16,310 nucleotides of DNA from an uncultured Campylobacter sp. (lineage in GTDB: Bacteria > Campylobacterota > Campylobacteria > Campylobacterales > Campylobacteraceae), in the NCBI RefSeq assembly GCF_938045775.1, contig NZ_CALIBH010000231.1, positions 1 through 16,310 of the forward strand, read 5' to 3'. The translations under genes were made by a program, and so were the position numbers. Position 1 is the first letter of the stretch, and the number at the start of each line of letters is the position of its first letter. Of this stretch, positions 7,944 through 15,317 are shown piece by piece. Below the pieces are notes generated by a model. The model made no database searches and had not been told where the DNA came from. It saw nothing but the letters and a program-made list of their open reading frames with translations.

Positions 7944-8432
7944 ATGCTTAAAGCGGGGATTGTTTATAAATTTGCGCTCATCGTGTTACTAGGCTGCGCG
8001 CTTTGCATTTTGAGCTTTTCGGGCGCCTACTTTGCGCGCGGCGAATACGACGAGGCGTGGATGAGCCTGCACAGGATCGCGGGGTTTAGCCTGCTTTGCG
8101 TCGCGATCTTGCATATAATCACAAGGCGAAAGAAGCTCGTAAAGCTCTGGGGCGAGTTTTTGGACGTGATCTTAAGGCGCAAAAATCCCGGTTTTTGCAA
8201 TATGGACCGCATCATAGGCGCGATCGAGTCCTATAATATTAGAGAGATCGCTGGTAAAATGTGTTTTGATCCGGACGAGCTCGCTGCGATTTTGAAATCA
8301 AACGGCATCAAGCTTGTAAGCGCAGATCAAGGCCTGCGCGAGCTTGCGAAGTTTAACGACGAAAAAATTTTCTTCATCTTGGTGCTTTTGATCGAGGCAA
8401 AATTTGGTAAAGCGGGTGGATGTAAGGTCTAA
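7944..8432 (+). CDS. Small membrane protein with paired histidines, DUF4405/cytochrome b-like N-terminus
   Basis: This 162-residue protein has two membrane helices, about 7-30 and 42-60. His43 and His57 lie in the second helix and its entry (HRIAGFSLLCVAILH), 14 residues apart, a pattern seen in DUF4405 and cytochrome b-like proteins where histidines bind haem. Haem binding is an inference. A basic patch (RRKKLVK) follows, then a soluble C-terminal part (about 88-162) with a helix-turn-helix-like run (NIREIAGKMCFDPDELAAIL) that I cannot place in a family. The ATG at 7944 is chosen because AAGGAG lies 7 bases upstream; an earlier in-frame ATG has no ribosome site. It converges on prfA with a 12-base gap. 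Function unknown. Confidence 0.7.
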   Translation: MLKAGIVYKFALIVLLGCALCILSFSGAYFARGEYDEAWMSLHRIAGFSLLCVAILHIITRRKKLVKLWGEFLDVILRRKNPGFCNMDRIIGAIESYNIREIAGKMCFDPDELAAILKSNGIKLVSADQGLRELAKFNDEKIFFILVLLIEAKFGKAGGCKV

Positions 8433-8453
8433 ATTTTAAAAGGCTCAATAGCC
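8431..8453 (-). terminator. Possible weak terminator of prfA
   Basis: Read on the minus strand, GGCT-ATTG-AGCC (8453-8442) is followed by TTTTAAAATTT. The 4-bp stem overlaps the prfA stop codon. It is short, so this is a low-confidence call. Confidence 0.3.
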
Positions 8454-9512
8454 CGCGTTTGCGATCGCTTCGGCTTGAGAGTGCGCGATGAGCGGATCGA
8501 TGATCTCGTCGAACAAACCGCCCGCCATGATCGCGTCTAGGCGGTAAAGTGTTAAATTTATGCGGTGGTCGCTAATGCGGTTTTGCGGATAGTTGTAGGT
8601 ACGAATTCGCCCCGAGCGGTCGCCGGTGCCCACCTGATCCTTGCGATCTTTGCGCTCTTTTTCTAAGCGCTCCTGCTCCTGCATATCGTAAAGGCGCGCC
8701 TTTAGCACCTTCATCGCCGCCTCTTTGTTTTTGTGCTGGTCCTTGCCGTCTTGGTTGGTGACGACTAAACCGGTCGGGATATGAGTGATGCGAACGGCGC
8801 TATCTGTGGTATTTACGGACTGCCCGCCGTGGCCGGAGCTACGCATAACGTCGATGCGAAGGTCATTTGGATTGATCTGTATCTCGCTATCCTCGATCTC
8901 GGGCATGACGGCTACGGTGATTGCGGAAGTATGCACCCTGCCCTGGCTTTCCGTCTCGGGGACGCGCTGCACGCGGTGAGTGCCGCCTTCAAATTTCAGC
9001 CGCGAATACGCTCCCGCGCCCTTTACTAGCAAGATCGCTTCTTTATAACCGCCGACGCTGCCTTCGCTAGTGCTTACGATCTCGCATTTATAACCGCGAA
9101 GATCGGCGTAGCGCAGATACGCGCCGAGCAGGTCGCCCGCAAACAGCGCCGCTTCATCGCCGCCTGTACCGGCGCGGATCTCTAAAAAGATATTTTTATC
9201 GTCGTTTGGGTCTTTTGGAAGCAGTAAAATTTTGATTTTTTCTTCGAGCTGCGGCTTTTGCGTCTCTAGGCTTTTAAGCTCCTCTTTGGCTAGCTCGCCG
9301 AGATCGGCATCGCTTAGCAGGGCTTTGTTTTCTTCGATCTGATTTAAAATTTTAAGATACTCGCTAGCCGCCTCTTTGATCGGCTCGATATTGCGCTGCT
9401 CCTTAGATAACGCAGTCATATTGGCGATATCTGCGGTAACTGCGGGATCGCTAAGCATGCGCGAAAGCTCGTCGTAGCGATCCAAAAAAGGCTTTAGTTT
9501 ATCGGCTAGCAT
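8445..9512 (-). CDS. prfA: Peptide chain release factor 1
   Basis: This 355-residue factor recognises UAA and UAG in the ribosomal A site and triggers peptide release. It has the catalytic GGQ loop (SSGHGGQSVN; GGQ at 229-231) and the stop-codon reading region with PET (185-187) in VPETESQGRVHTS, the RF1-type counterpart of PAT in E. coli. Length and both ends match the family. It lies 24 bases after rpsT in the same direction, a known Campylobacter pairing, and is probably co-transcribed with it. No clear Shine-Dalgarno precedes the ATG (spacer ends AAAATTTAAATG), and a hairpin lies just upstream, so its translation may depend on rpsT. RF1 is the factor that would terminate at the amber codon in the SemiSWEET gene. 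Confidence 0.97.
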   Translation of the reverse strand: MLADKLKPFLDRYDELSRMLSDPAVTADIANMTALSKEQRNIEPIKEAASEYLKILNQIEENKALLSDADLGELAKEELKSLETQKPQLEEKIKILLLPKDPNDDKNIFLEIRAGTGGDEAALFAGDLLGAYLRYADLRGYKCEIVSTSEGSVGGYKEAILLVKGAGAYSRLKFEGGTHRVQRVPETESQGRVHTSAITVAVMPEIEDSEIQINPNDLRIDVMRSSGHGGQSVNTTDSAVRITHIPTGLVVTNQDGKDQHKNKEAAMKVLKARLYDMQEQERLEKERKDRKDQVGTGDRSGRIRTYNYPQNRISDHRINLTLYRLDAIMAGGLFDEIIDPLIAHSQAEAIANAGY

Positions 9513-9522
9513 TTAAATTTTA

Positions 9523-9543
9523 CGCGTAAGGAGCGCTTACGCG
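9523..9543 (-). terminator. Hairpin over the rpsT stop codon, possible attenuator before prfA
   Basis: CGCGTAAG and CTTACGCG form a perfect 8-bp stem with a 5-base loop. On the minus strand the rpsT stop codon TAA lies inside the first arm, and TAAAATTTAA follows the second. It could be a leaky terminator, a processing site or a 3' stabiliser. The tail is not a clean U tract. Confidence 0.4.
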
Positions 9544-9809
9544 GCGGTTTTTAAAGAATTTACGAGTTTGGCTAGGCGGCTTACTTTTCTGCTCGCGGTC
9601 TGTTTTTTCAAAAAGCCCCTGCTTACGAAGCTGTGGAAGCTTTCATTAGCCGTTTTTAGAGCCTGAGTCGCTGCGTCTAGATCCTTGCTCTCGACCGCCT
9701 CTCTTAAGGCTTTTGTAATATTTTTTACTCTGGTGCGATAAAATCTATTTCGCTCCGTTCTTTTTATGGTTTGTCTCGCGCGTTTTTCGGCGGATTTGTG
9801 ATTTGCCAT
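9537..9809 (-). CDS. rpsT: 30S ribosomal protein S20
   Basis: This 90-residue, strongly basic, all-helical protein binds 16S rRNA in the body of the small subunit. The start MANHKSAEKRARQ is diagnostic of bS20, and length and Lys/Arg content fit. AAAAGGAA lies 6 bases before the ATG, and a TATAAT box lies about 30 bases upstream. It is the first gene of a two-gene unit with prfA. In other bacteria S20 can repress its own translation; nothing in this sequence shows that directly. Confidence 0.97.
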   Translation of the reverse strand: MANHKSAEKRARQTIKRTERNRFYRTRVKNITKALREAVESKDLDAATQALKTANESFHSFVSRGFLKKQTASRKVSRLAKLVNSLKTAA

Positions 9810-9841
9810 AACGTTCCTTTTCGGTTAAATTTGAACCTGCG

Positions 9842-9847
9842 ATTATA
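9842..9847 (-). promoter_or_regulatory. -10 box of the rpsT-prfA promoter
   Basis: A perfect TATAAT on the minus strand, preceded by a T-rich run (ATATTTTTTACG), as in Campylobacter sigma-70 promoters, which often lack a -35 box. Transcription would start near 9836, giving a leader of about 25 bases. Confidence 0.65.
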
Positions 9848-9867
9848 CGTAAAAAATATTTAATCGA

Positions 9868-9882
9868 CGCTTAATTTAAGCG
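9868..9882 (-). terminator. Short hairpin after the cold-shock-like gene
   Basis: CGCTT-AAATT-AAGCG on the minus strand, 21 bases after the stop at 9904, then TCGATTAAATATTTTTT. It probably ends the upstream gene, although the T run is not immediate and it overlaps the upstream part of the rpsT promoter. Confidence 0.4.
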
Positions 9883-9903
9883 GTATTTAAAACTTGTTTG
9901 CTC

Positions 9904-10590
9904 TCAAATTTCTACTAGCCACCAATCGTAATTCGTAGCATGACTAAATATATACGCTATGACGATAAGGATAACTGCAAATATTACTCTATTTGAAACG
10001 TATAAACCTAAAGATACACACAATATGACTATCCAAAATATCAGCCTATACAATTTAGCTCTTCTTGTTTTTGTAACAAGTTTGCTTTTTAAATAAGCGG
10101 CTCTTTTACCTATATTTACCGCTATTGCTCTACAACTATGTATGGTAAAATAATGTGTTCCTCTTCCGCTGTCGCTCGTTTCTTCCCCCGTGGATCGAAA
10201 GTATTCTACTTTTACAAGTGCGTTTGCTCCAATCATTTTAGCTCGATTAATCATATCTTCTTTCGCTTCGTTAGGATTTCTAGAGCTACCCATTACCATC
10301 CATTTCGAAAATTCAAGAATTTCAAAATCTCTAAATTTATCCGTTACACTACAGAGAAATTTATCAGGTGATGTATAACCTACAGCTCCTTTACCTACCA
10401 CCTGTATCTTTGTGGCTACGTATCCTTTTGGCGTTGCTTTTGGATCAAAATCTACCAGAAGTTTTTCACATATTTTACTTTTATCCGTATCATCAAACGA
10501 CGAATAACGAAAAAAGTAATCCTTGCCGTCATCGCCTTTTATAAAACCGTATTGTTTTTGATCGAGATGCGTTTTGATGATTCCTCTCAA
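9904..10590 (-). CDS. Membrane-anchored protein with N-terminal cold-shock-like domain
   Basis: This 228-residue protein has three parts. Residues 1-65 look like a cold-shock/OB nucleic-acid-binding domain: RGIIKTH, QYGFIK (RNP1-like) and DYFFRYSSF (RNP2-like). Residues about 85-160 form a soluble domain (KEDMINRAKMIGANALVKVEY and THYFTIHSCRAIAV) that recalls YbjQ-type domains; this likeness is weak. Two membrane helices follow, about 179-198 and 201-218, after a basic stretch (KSKLVTKTRRAK). The start is TTG at 10590: AAGGAG lies 7 bases upstream and the domain begins there. A longer reading from TTG at 10635 would run through the promoter's TATAAT. Base composition is clearly more AT-rich than the flanking housekeeping genes, a hint of separate origin. 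Function unknown; binding RNA or single-stranded DNA at the membrane is an inference. Confidence 0.7.
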   Translation of the reverse strand: MRGIIKTHLDQKQYGFIKGDDGKDYFFRYSSFDDTDKSKICEKLLVDFDPKATPKGYVATKIQVVGKGAVGYTSPDKFLCSVTDKFRDFEILEFSKWMVMGSSRNPNEAKEDMINRAKMIGANALVKVEYFRSTGEETSDSGRGTHYFTIHSCRAIAVNIGKRAAYLKSKLVTKTRRAKLYRLIFWIVILCVSLGLYVSNRVIFAVILIVIAYIFSHATNYDWWLVEI

Positions 10591-10626
10591 GCACTGGCTC
10601 CTTAAAAATTTGTTTGATAAATGATA

Positions 10627-10632
10627 ATTATA
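10627..10632 (-). promoter_or_regulatory. -10 box for the cold-shock-like gene
   Basis: TATAAT on the minus strand, preceded by AAAAATTTTG. It gives a start near 10620 and a leader of about 30 bases with AAGGAG. It lies back to back with the glmM -10 box 12 bases away. Confidence 0.6.
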
Positions 10633-10642
10633 CAAAATTTTT

Positions 10643-10650
10643 GCTAGAAT
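10643..10650 (+). promoter_or_regulatory. Extended -10 box for glmM
   Basis: TGCTAGAAT fits an extended -10 (TGn then TAGAAT at 10645-10650). The start would be near 10656, about 27 bases before the glmM ATG. No good -35 is visible. Confidence 0.5.
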
Positions 10651-10682
10651 AAGAAAAATTTATTTGAATTGAGGATTTGATA

Positions 10683-12023
10683 ATGAAACTTTTCGGAACG
10701 GACGGCGTACGGGGCAAAGCGGGGGAATTTCTAACCGCCGAGCTTGCGATGCGCCTAGCTATGGCGGCGGGGATTTATTTTAGGAAAAATTCCGTTACGA
10801 ATATGATCTTGGTCGGCAAAGACACCCGCAGAAGCGGCTATATGATAGAAACCGCGATCGTAGCAGGTCTTACCTCAGTGGGCTACAACGTCCGCCAGAT
10901 CGGACCGATGCCTACTCCTGCGATCGCCTTTCTTACGGAGGATATGCGCTGCGACGCGGGCATTATGATAAGTGCAAGCCACAATCCATACTACGACAAC
11001 GGCATTAAATTTTTCAACAGCGAGGGCTTTAAGCTCGATGAAAAAGAGGAAGCGCAGATCGAAAAAATTTATTTCAGCGACGAACTCATCGCCGAGGCGC
11101 GCACCAAAATGATGCAGATAGGCGCTGCAAAGCGCGTGGACGACGTCATCGGCAGATATATCGTGCATATTAAAAATTCCTTCCCGAAGCAAAAGACGCT
11201 GCACGGGCTTCGCGTGGTGCTTGATTGCGCAAACGGAGCAAGCTACAGGGTCGCGCCTACCGTATTTAATGAGCTGGGAGCCGAAACTATCGTCATCGGC
11301 GACGAACCTAACGGAAAAAATATTAACGATGCTTGCGGTGCACTAAGCCCGCAAAATTTAGCCTCGGAGGTCAAAAGATTACGCGCCGACGTCGGGTTTG
11401 CCTTCGACGGGGATGCCGATAGGCTCGTAGTCGTGGACGAAAACGGCGAGATCATCCATGGCGACGCGCTGCTTGGAATTTTAGCAGTCTATTTGAAAGG
11501 AAAAAATCGCTTAGCAGGCAATAAAATGGTAGCCACAGTGATGAGTAATTCTGCGCTGGAGGATTTTTTAGCTAAACACGACATCGCGCTTCATCGCTGC
11601 AACGTCGGCGATAAATTTGTACTTGAGACGATGCACGAACTAGGCGCAAATTTCGGCGGCGAGCAGAGCGGGCACGTGATCTTTGGCGATTACGCCAAAA
11701 CGGGCGACGGCATCGCAAGCGCGCTGCAATTCGCCGCTTGCATGTTGGATATGAAAAAGAAGGCAAGCGAATTTTCGGGGATGATTAAGCCCTATCCACA
11801 AATTTTAAAGAATTTAAAAATTTCGGATAAAAAGCCGCTTGAAAAATTAAAAGGGCTAAAGGAGCTTGAAGCAAGCCTTAAAGCGGACAAAATCCGCTCG
11901 CTCTTTCGCTACTCCGGCACCGAAAACGTTATCCGCCTCTTGCTCGAGGGCAAAAACGAAAAACTGCTGCAAAAGCGAATGGATGAAGTGGAAAAATTTT
12001 TCATCAAAGCCCTAAATGAATAG
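10683..12023 (+). CDS. glmM: Phosphoglucosamine mutase
   Basis: This 446-residue cytoplasmic enzyme converts glucosamine-6-phosphate to glucosamine-1-phosphate, on the path to UDP-GlcNAc for peptidoglycan and LPS/LOS. The start KLFGTDGVRG is typical. The phosphoserine loop is SASHNPYYDNG (catalytic Ser near 99), the metal-binding loop is DGDADR (242-247) and the phosphate-binding loop is RYSGTEN (409-415). Length is normal. The ATG at 10683 is preferred over an in-frame TTG two codons earlier, because GAGG at 10671-10674 is 8 bases from the ATG but only 2 from the TTG. It heads a plus-strand cluster with lspA, as in other Campylobacter. Confidence 0.97.
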   Translation: MKLFGTDGVRGKAGEFLTAELAMRLAMAAGIYFRKNSVTNMILVGKDTRRSGYMIETAIVAGLTSVGYNVRQIGPMPTPAIAFLTEDMRCDAGIMISASHNPYYDNGIKFFNSEGFKLDEKEEAQIEKIYFSDELIAEARTKMMQIGAAKRVDDVIGRYIVHIKNSFPKQKTLHGLRVVLDCANGASYRVAPTVFNELGAETIVIGDEPNGKNINDACGALSPQNLASEVKRLRADVGFAFDGDADRLVVVDENGEIIHGDALLGILAVYLKGKNRLAGNKMVATVMSNSALEDFLAKHDIALHRCNVGDKFVLETMHELGANFGGEQSGHVIFGDYAKTGDGIASALQFAACMLDMKKKASEFSGMIKPYPQILKNLKISDKKPLEKLKGLKELEASLKADKIRSLFRYSGTENVIRLLLEGKNEKLLQKRMDEVEKFFIKALNE

Positions 12024-12121
12024 CGATTTTATAAAATTTTATGACGCGGCAGGCTATCGGCTCCGTACGAAAAGTGCGGATAAAAAACGCGGGCCTTACA
12101 TATTTAAATTTGGATTGCGAG

Positions 12122-12583
12122 ATGGCTAAGACCTGTATTAAATTTGTCCTGCTTTTCGCGGTGATTTTTGCAATCGATCAAGCGATCAAACTTCTGTTTT
12201 TAAACGGCTTTTCATGGCAGGGGGAGTTTTTTTCGCTAGAGCTTACGCTTAACCGCGGCGTTGCGTTTTCGATGTTTGCCTTTTTGGGTGAAAATTTAAA
12301 ATTTATCCAGATTGCGCTGATCTCAGCGCTTGCAGCGTATGTATTTTGTCATAAAAAGCTCTTTTGCGAGCACTGGATGCCGTTTGCGCTGATGCTTGCG
12401 GGAGGTTGTTCAAATTTGCTCGATCGCTTTATTCGCGGCGGCGTCGTGGATTACGTCGCGTGGCATAAATGGTTTGAGTTTGCGGTGTTTAATTTCGCCG
12501 ACGTGATGATCGATCTAGCCGTAGTGATTTTTATTTTTCAGGGCTTACGCACCGCAAAAAAGGAGAAAAATGAAGAGAAATAA
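12122..12583 (+). CDS. lspA: Lipoprotein signal peptidase (signal peptidase II)
   Basis: This 153-residue inner-membrane aspartyl protease cuts signal peptides from prolipoproteins after lipid is added. Four membrane helices are visible. The catalytic aspartates are Asp101 in GGCSNLLDR and Asp127 in VFNFADVMID, and the family motif LNRGVAFS is at 43-50. The ATG at 12122 fits the family N-terminus. The upstream frame stays open to 12041, but that extension is not LspA-like. The ribosome site is weak (GGA about 10 bases upstream), so translation may depend on glmM, 98 bases upstream. The 3' end overlaps the next gene by 14 bases. Confidence 0.93.
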   Translation: MAKTCIKFVLLFAVIFAIDQAIKLLFLNGFSWQGEFFSLELTLNRGVAFSMFAFLGENLKFIQIALISALAAYVFCHKKLFCEHWMPFALMLAGGCSNLLDRFIRGGVVDYVAWHKWFEFAVFNFADVMIDLAVVIFIFQGLRTAKKEKNEEK

Positions 12584-12962
12584 CTACATCGCTTACGCAC
12601 TTTGGTTTTTAGGTGCGTTTTCGTGGATCGCAGCTATGCCGATCGGAGGCGGACTGCATAGAATTTATTGCGACAAATTTATCAGCGGATTTGCTCAAAT
12701 CGCGCTATTTTGGCTAGGAAGTTTTACGCTATGGTTTTTAGTGGGCTTTTTGTTTTGGGCGATTTGGGGAATTTGGATTTTGCTAGATATATTTTTCGTA
12801 GGAATTTGGATTGAAGATTTAAATGCTTTTGCAAGCGAGACGGAGGAAGACGACTACGAAGGACGTCTAAAAAAAGTCGATGCGCTCTTTGAGCTGTATC
12901 AAAAAGGCGCGATTTCTAAAGAGGAATTCGAGGCTCGAAAAGAAATTTTAATGAGAGATTAA
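12570..12962 (+). CDS. TM2-domain membrane protein with C-terminal SHOCT motif
   Basis: This 130-residue protein has a TM2-type core: a short glycine/histidine turn (GGGLHRIYCDKFISG) between hydrophobic segments (about 8-25, 38-60, 62-80), similar to the GxHRFYLGK pattern of the family. An acidic linker (SETEEDDYEG) leads to a C-terminal short helix pair, KVDALFELYQKGAISKEEF, typical of SHOCT domains, which often sit at the ends of membrane proteins and may help oligomerisation. The role is unknown. AAGGAG precedes the ATG, which overlaps the end of lspA by 14 bases, so the two are probably translationally coupled. HemJ follows after 9 bases. Confidence 0.8.
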   Translation: MKRNNYIAYALWFLGAFSWIAAMPIGGGLHRIYCDKFISGFAQIALFWLGSFTLWFLVGFLFWAIWGIWILLDIFFVGIWIEDLNAFASETEEDDYEGRLKKVDALFELYQKGAISKEEFEARKEILMRD

Positions 12963-12971
12963 GGAGAAAAA

Positions 12972-13412
12972 ATGAGTTACTATTGGTTTAAATTTGTCCA
13001 TTTTGCGGGCTTTATTTCATGGATGGCGATGCTATTTTATATGCCGCGTCTGTATGTTTATCATGCTGAAAATTTAGACAAGCCGGATTTCGTAAAGGTC
13101 GTTAAAAAAATGGAGCGGATGCTGTATCACGCGATCGGCTGGATAGCAATGGCAGTGACGGTTTTTAGCGGCGTGATGCTTATCATTTTAAATCCGGGGC
13201 TTATGAAAATGGGATATTTTCATATAAAATTACTAGCCGGAGTTTTGCTAATCTGTTATCATTTGTGGCTGTATTATTATATGTATAAATTTGAAAAAAA
13301 TGAGTGCCACAGGAGCGGAAAATACTTCCGTGCGATCAACGAAGGCCCTACGATCCTGATGTTTATAATACTTTATGCGATGCTAATAATGCCGAATTTA
13401 CCGAGCAACTAG
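12972..13412 (+). CDS. hemJ: Protoporphyrinogen IX oxidase, HemJ type
   Basis: This 146-residue inner-membrane protein of the UPF0093/HemJ family oxidises protoporphyrinogen IX to protoporphyrin IX, the step before iron insertion in haem synthesis. The family start is clear: FVHFAGFISWMAMLFYMPRL with the conserved His10, then YVYHAE. Four membrane helices are seen, with HIKLLAG in the middle and FRAINEGPT near the end. AAGGAG lies 6 bases before the ATG. The gap to the TM2 gene is 9 bases, so they are probably co-transcribed. A HemJ-like gene after lspA is a recurring arrangement in Campylobacter. Confidence 0.88.
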   Translation: MSYYWFKFVHFAGFISWMAMLFYMPRLYVYHAENLDKPDFVKVVKKMERMLYHAIGWIAMAVTVFSGVMLIILNPGLMKMGYFHIKLLAGVLLICYHLWLYYYMYKFEKNECHRSGKYFRAINEGPTILMFIILYAMLIMPNLPSN

Positions 13413-13476
13413 CCCGTTTTGATAAAAATTTAATTAAAATTTGCATAAAATTAGAGCAAAATTTTAAAGGAAGCAT

Positions 13477-14640
13477 GTGCAACATATCATTAAGAAAATT
13501 TTATCAAGTGAAAGTAGCGCCGGCGTTATATTACTTCTATCGGCCGTTTTTGCGATCGTAGCTCAAAATGTGGACTTTTTATCAAAATATTATGAAGCGT
13601 TTTTACATCTAAGTTTTACCATAGGCGTGGGTTCTGCGAAACTTGACGAATCGATGCATTTTTTGGTAAACGACGTGCTTATGGCGATATTTTTCTTTGC
13701 CATCGGACTTGAGCTAAAGCGCGAAAAGATCGAAGGGCAGCTGCGCCATTTCTCTCAAATTTTACTTCCTAGCTTCGCGGCTCTGGGCGGAGTAATGATG
13801 CCTGCGATCATATTTTCGATCATCAACTGGGGCGATGCCGTCGCGATGAAGGGTTGGGCGATCCCTACAGCGACAGATATAGCCTTTGCCGTGGGCGTTA
13901 TGGCACTTTTGGGCAAAAAAATCCCTGCTAGCCTTAAAATTTTTGTCCTAACGCTTGCAATAATGGACGATCTGTGTGCAATTTTAATCATCGCTTTGTT
14001 TTATTCCTCTACCATAAACGCAATCTATCTAGGCGGTGCAGCTGTCTGTGTCGCAATAATGCTAACGATGAGTAGACTTGGCGTTGATAAAAAGCTTCCG
14101 TTTATCATCGTAGCCGTGGTGCTGTGGGTGATGGTACTAAACTCCGGTATCCACGCGACTATCGCAGGAGTGCTTGCGGGCTTTTGCATCCCGCTTAAGA
14201 CCCGCTCGGGCTCTATGCTAAAGGATATGGAGCACGGCCTAGCCTACCCAGTAAATTTTTTCATCTTGCCAATCTTTGCCTTTACAAACGCAGGCGTCTC
14301 GCTAGCGGGCATCAGTCCTAGCTTCCTTTTCGACCCGGTACCGATGGGCATTATGCTCGGACTATTTTTTGGTAAACAGATCGGAATTTTTGCCTTCAGC
14401 TGGATCTTAATCAAAGCTAAAATCGCCTACATGCCCGAAAACGCAGGCTGGCCGCAGCTTTACGCAGTAGCAATTATCTGTGGTATTGGCTTTACGATGG
14501 CACTTTTCGTCGATGGCCTCGCATACGGCGGCAGCGATCTGTATCACTACACCGATAAACTCGCGGTATTTTTAGGCTCGATAATTTCCGGGGTAGTGGG
14601 ATTTTTCGTCGCAAAAGCAGTCGCGGTAAATCAAAGCTAA
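13477..14640 (+). CDS. nhaA: Na+/H+ antiporter NhaA
   Basis: This 387-residue inner-membrane antiporter expels Na+ or Li+ in exchange for protons, for salt and pH balance. Signature residues are present: IPTATDIAFAVG with Asp134, and AIMDDLCAI with Asp164 and Asp165, matching the E. coli ion-binding aspartates 133, 163 and 164. FFGKQIGIF contains the conserved late lysine, and CGIGFTMALFV is near the end. About 11-12 helices are expected and length is normal. The start is GTG at 13477, 5 bases after AAAGGA. An ATG two bases earlier (13475) overlaps it but is in another frame and stops early. The 64-base gap after hemJ is AT-rich and may hold its own promoter. An AT-rich hairpin follows the gene. 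Confidence 0.95.
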   Translation: MQHIIKKILSSESSAGVILLLSAVFAIVAQNVDFLSKYYEAFLHLSFTIGVGSAKLDESMHFLVNDVLMAIFFFAIGLELKREKIEGQLRHFSQILLPSFAALGGVMMPAIIFSIINWGDAVAMKGWAIPTATDIAFAVGVMALLGKKIPASLKIFVLTLAIMDDLCAILIIALFYSSTINAIYLGGAAVCVAIMLTMSRLGVDKKLPFIIVAVVLWVMVLNSGIHATIAGVLAGFCIPLKTRSGSMLKDMEHGLAYPVNFFILPIFAFTNAGVSLAGISPSFLFDPVPMGIMLGLFFGKQIGIFAFSWILIKAKIAYMPENAGWPQLYAVAIICGIGFTMALFVDGLAYGGSDLYHYTDKLAVFLGSIISGVVGFFVAKAVAVNQS

Positions 14641-14681
14641 ATTCCATAAAAAGATTAAAATTTTATGAGCAACACAAAATT

Positions 14682-14716
14682 TTAAAATTCTACCGCTCAA
14701 AAATTTAGAATTTTAA
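14682..14716. terminator. AT-rich hairpin between convergent nhaA and hydrolase operon
   Basis: TTAAAATTCTA (14682-14692) pairs with TAGAATTTTAA (14706-14716), an 11-bp stem with a 13-base loop. It lies between two converging genes and could serve both. The stem is weak in GC, so termination strength is uncertain. Confidence 0.45.
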
Positions 14717-14789
14717 GAACGGCTCTAAAATTTTAAAAATTTATACACTACAAAATTTAGCTTGAAATTCTGTTTAATCTAAGTACAGC

Positions 14790-15317
14790 TTAAATCACCA
14801 AAATTCCCGCATTTTGCATTAAGCTTAGCGCGCATTCGTCGTAGTAGCCGCGCTCATGGTTCGGCGCGTCATAGGTAGCCACCGCATCGCGCGGAACGAT
14901 TATATCTTTATCAGCGCCCGTTTCGTTGAGATAAGTTCGCAGGCTAAGCGCAAACTGCATCACGCAGATGTCGGTGCAACAGCCCGTAATCACGAAGCGA
15001 TCGAAGCCGCCCAGAATTTTCTTATCCAAATTATGAAAGCCGTTCGTACTGCGCTTAAAAGTGACGTTTTGCTCGCCTACGTAGGGCGCAAGCTCCTCGA
15101 TCACCTCCGCTTCGGGCGAGCCAACTAGACAGTGGATCGGATAGCGCTTCATCTCCAAATCCCGCTCGGCGTGAGCGTCGCAGATGAAATGCACATTTTT
15201 AGCCGCCTCTATCTGCCTAATCACCGCAGGAGCGATCTTTGCTATGCTGGGATCGGCCATCGCACCGAATTTTACGAAGCCGTTTAGCATATCGATCACA
15301 AATACCAAAGTTTTCAT
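14790..15317 (-). CDS. Isochorismatase-family cysteine hydrolase, nicotinamidase-like
   Basis: This 175-residue cytoplasmic hydrolase has the cysteine-hydrolase triad: Asp9 (VIDMLNGF), Lys88 (TFKRSTNGF) and Cys114 (TGCCTDICV). It also has the metal-site pattern of nicotinamidases, Asp47 and His49 in CDAHAE and His62 in YPIHCLVGSPEAE. That supports nicotinamide-to-nicotinate activity in NAD salvage (PncA-like), but related amidases share parts of this pattern, so I leave the symbol empty. The start is the ATG at 15317, 6 bases after AGGAG. It overlaps the stop of the upstream amidohydrolase as TGATG, so the two are probably translationally coupled. It is the last gene of the ruvC-nitrilase-hydrolase operon. 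Confidence 0.85.
   Translation of the reverse strand: MKTLVFVIDMLNGFVKFGAMADPSIAKIAPAVIRQIEAAKNVHFICDAHAERDLEMKRYPIHCLVGSPEAEVIEELAPYVGEQNVTFKRSTNGFHNLDKKILGGFDRFVITGCCTDICVMQFALSLRTYLNETGADKDIIVPRDAVATYDAPNHERGYYDECALSLMQNAGILVI

Noticed and set aside
9904..10635. Longer start (TTG at 10635) for the cold-shock-like gene
   Set aside because: Its first codons are the TATAAT promoter box and no ribosome site precedes it. TTG at 10590 has AAGGAG at ideal spacing.
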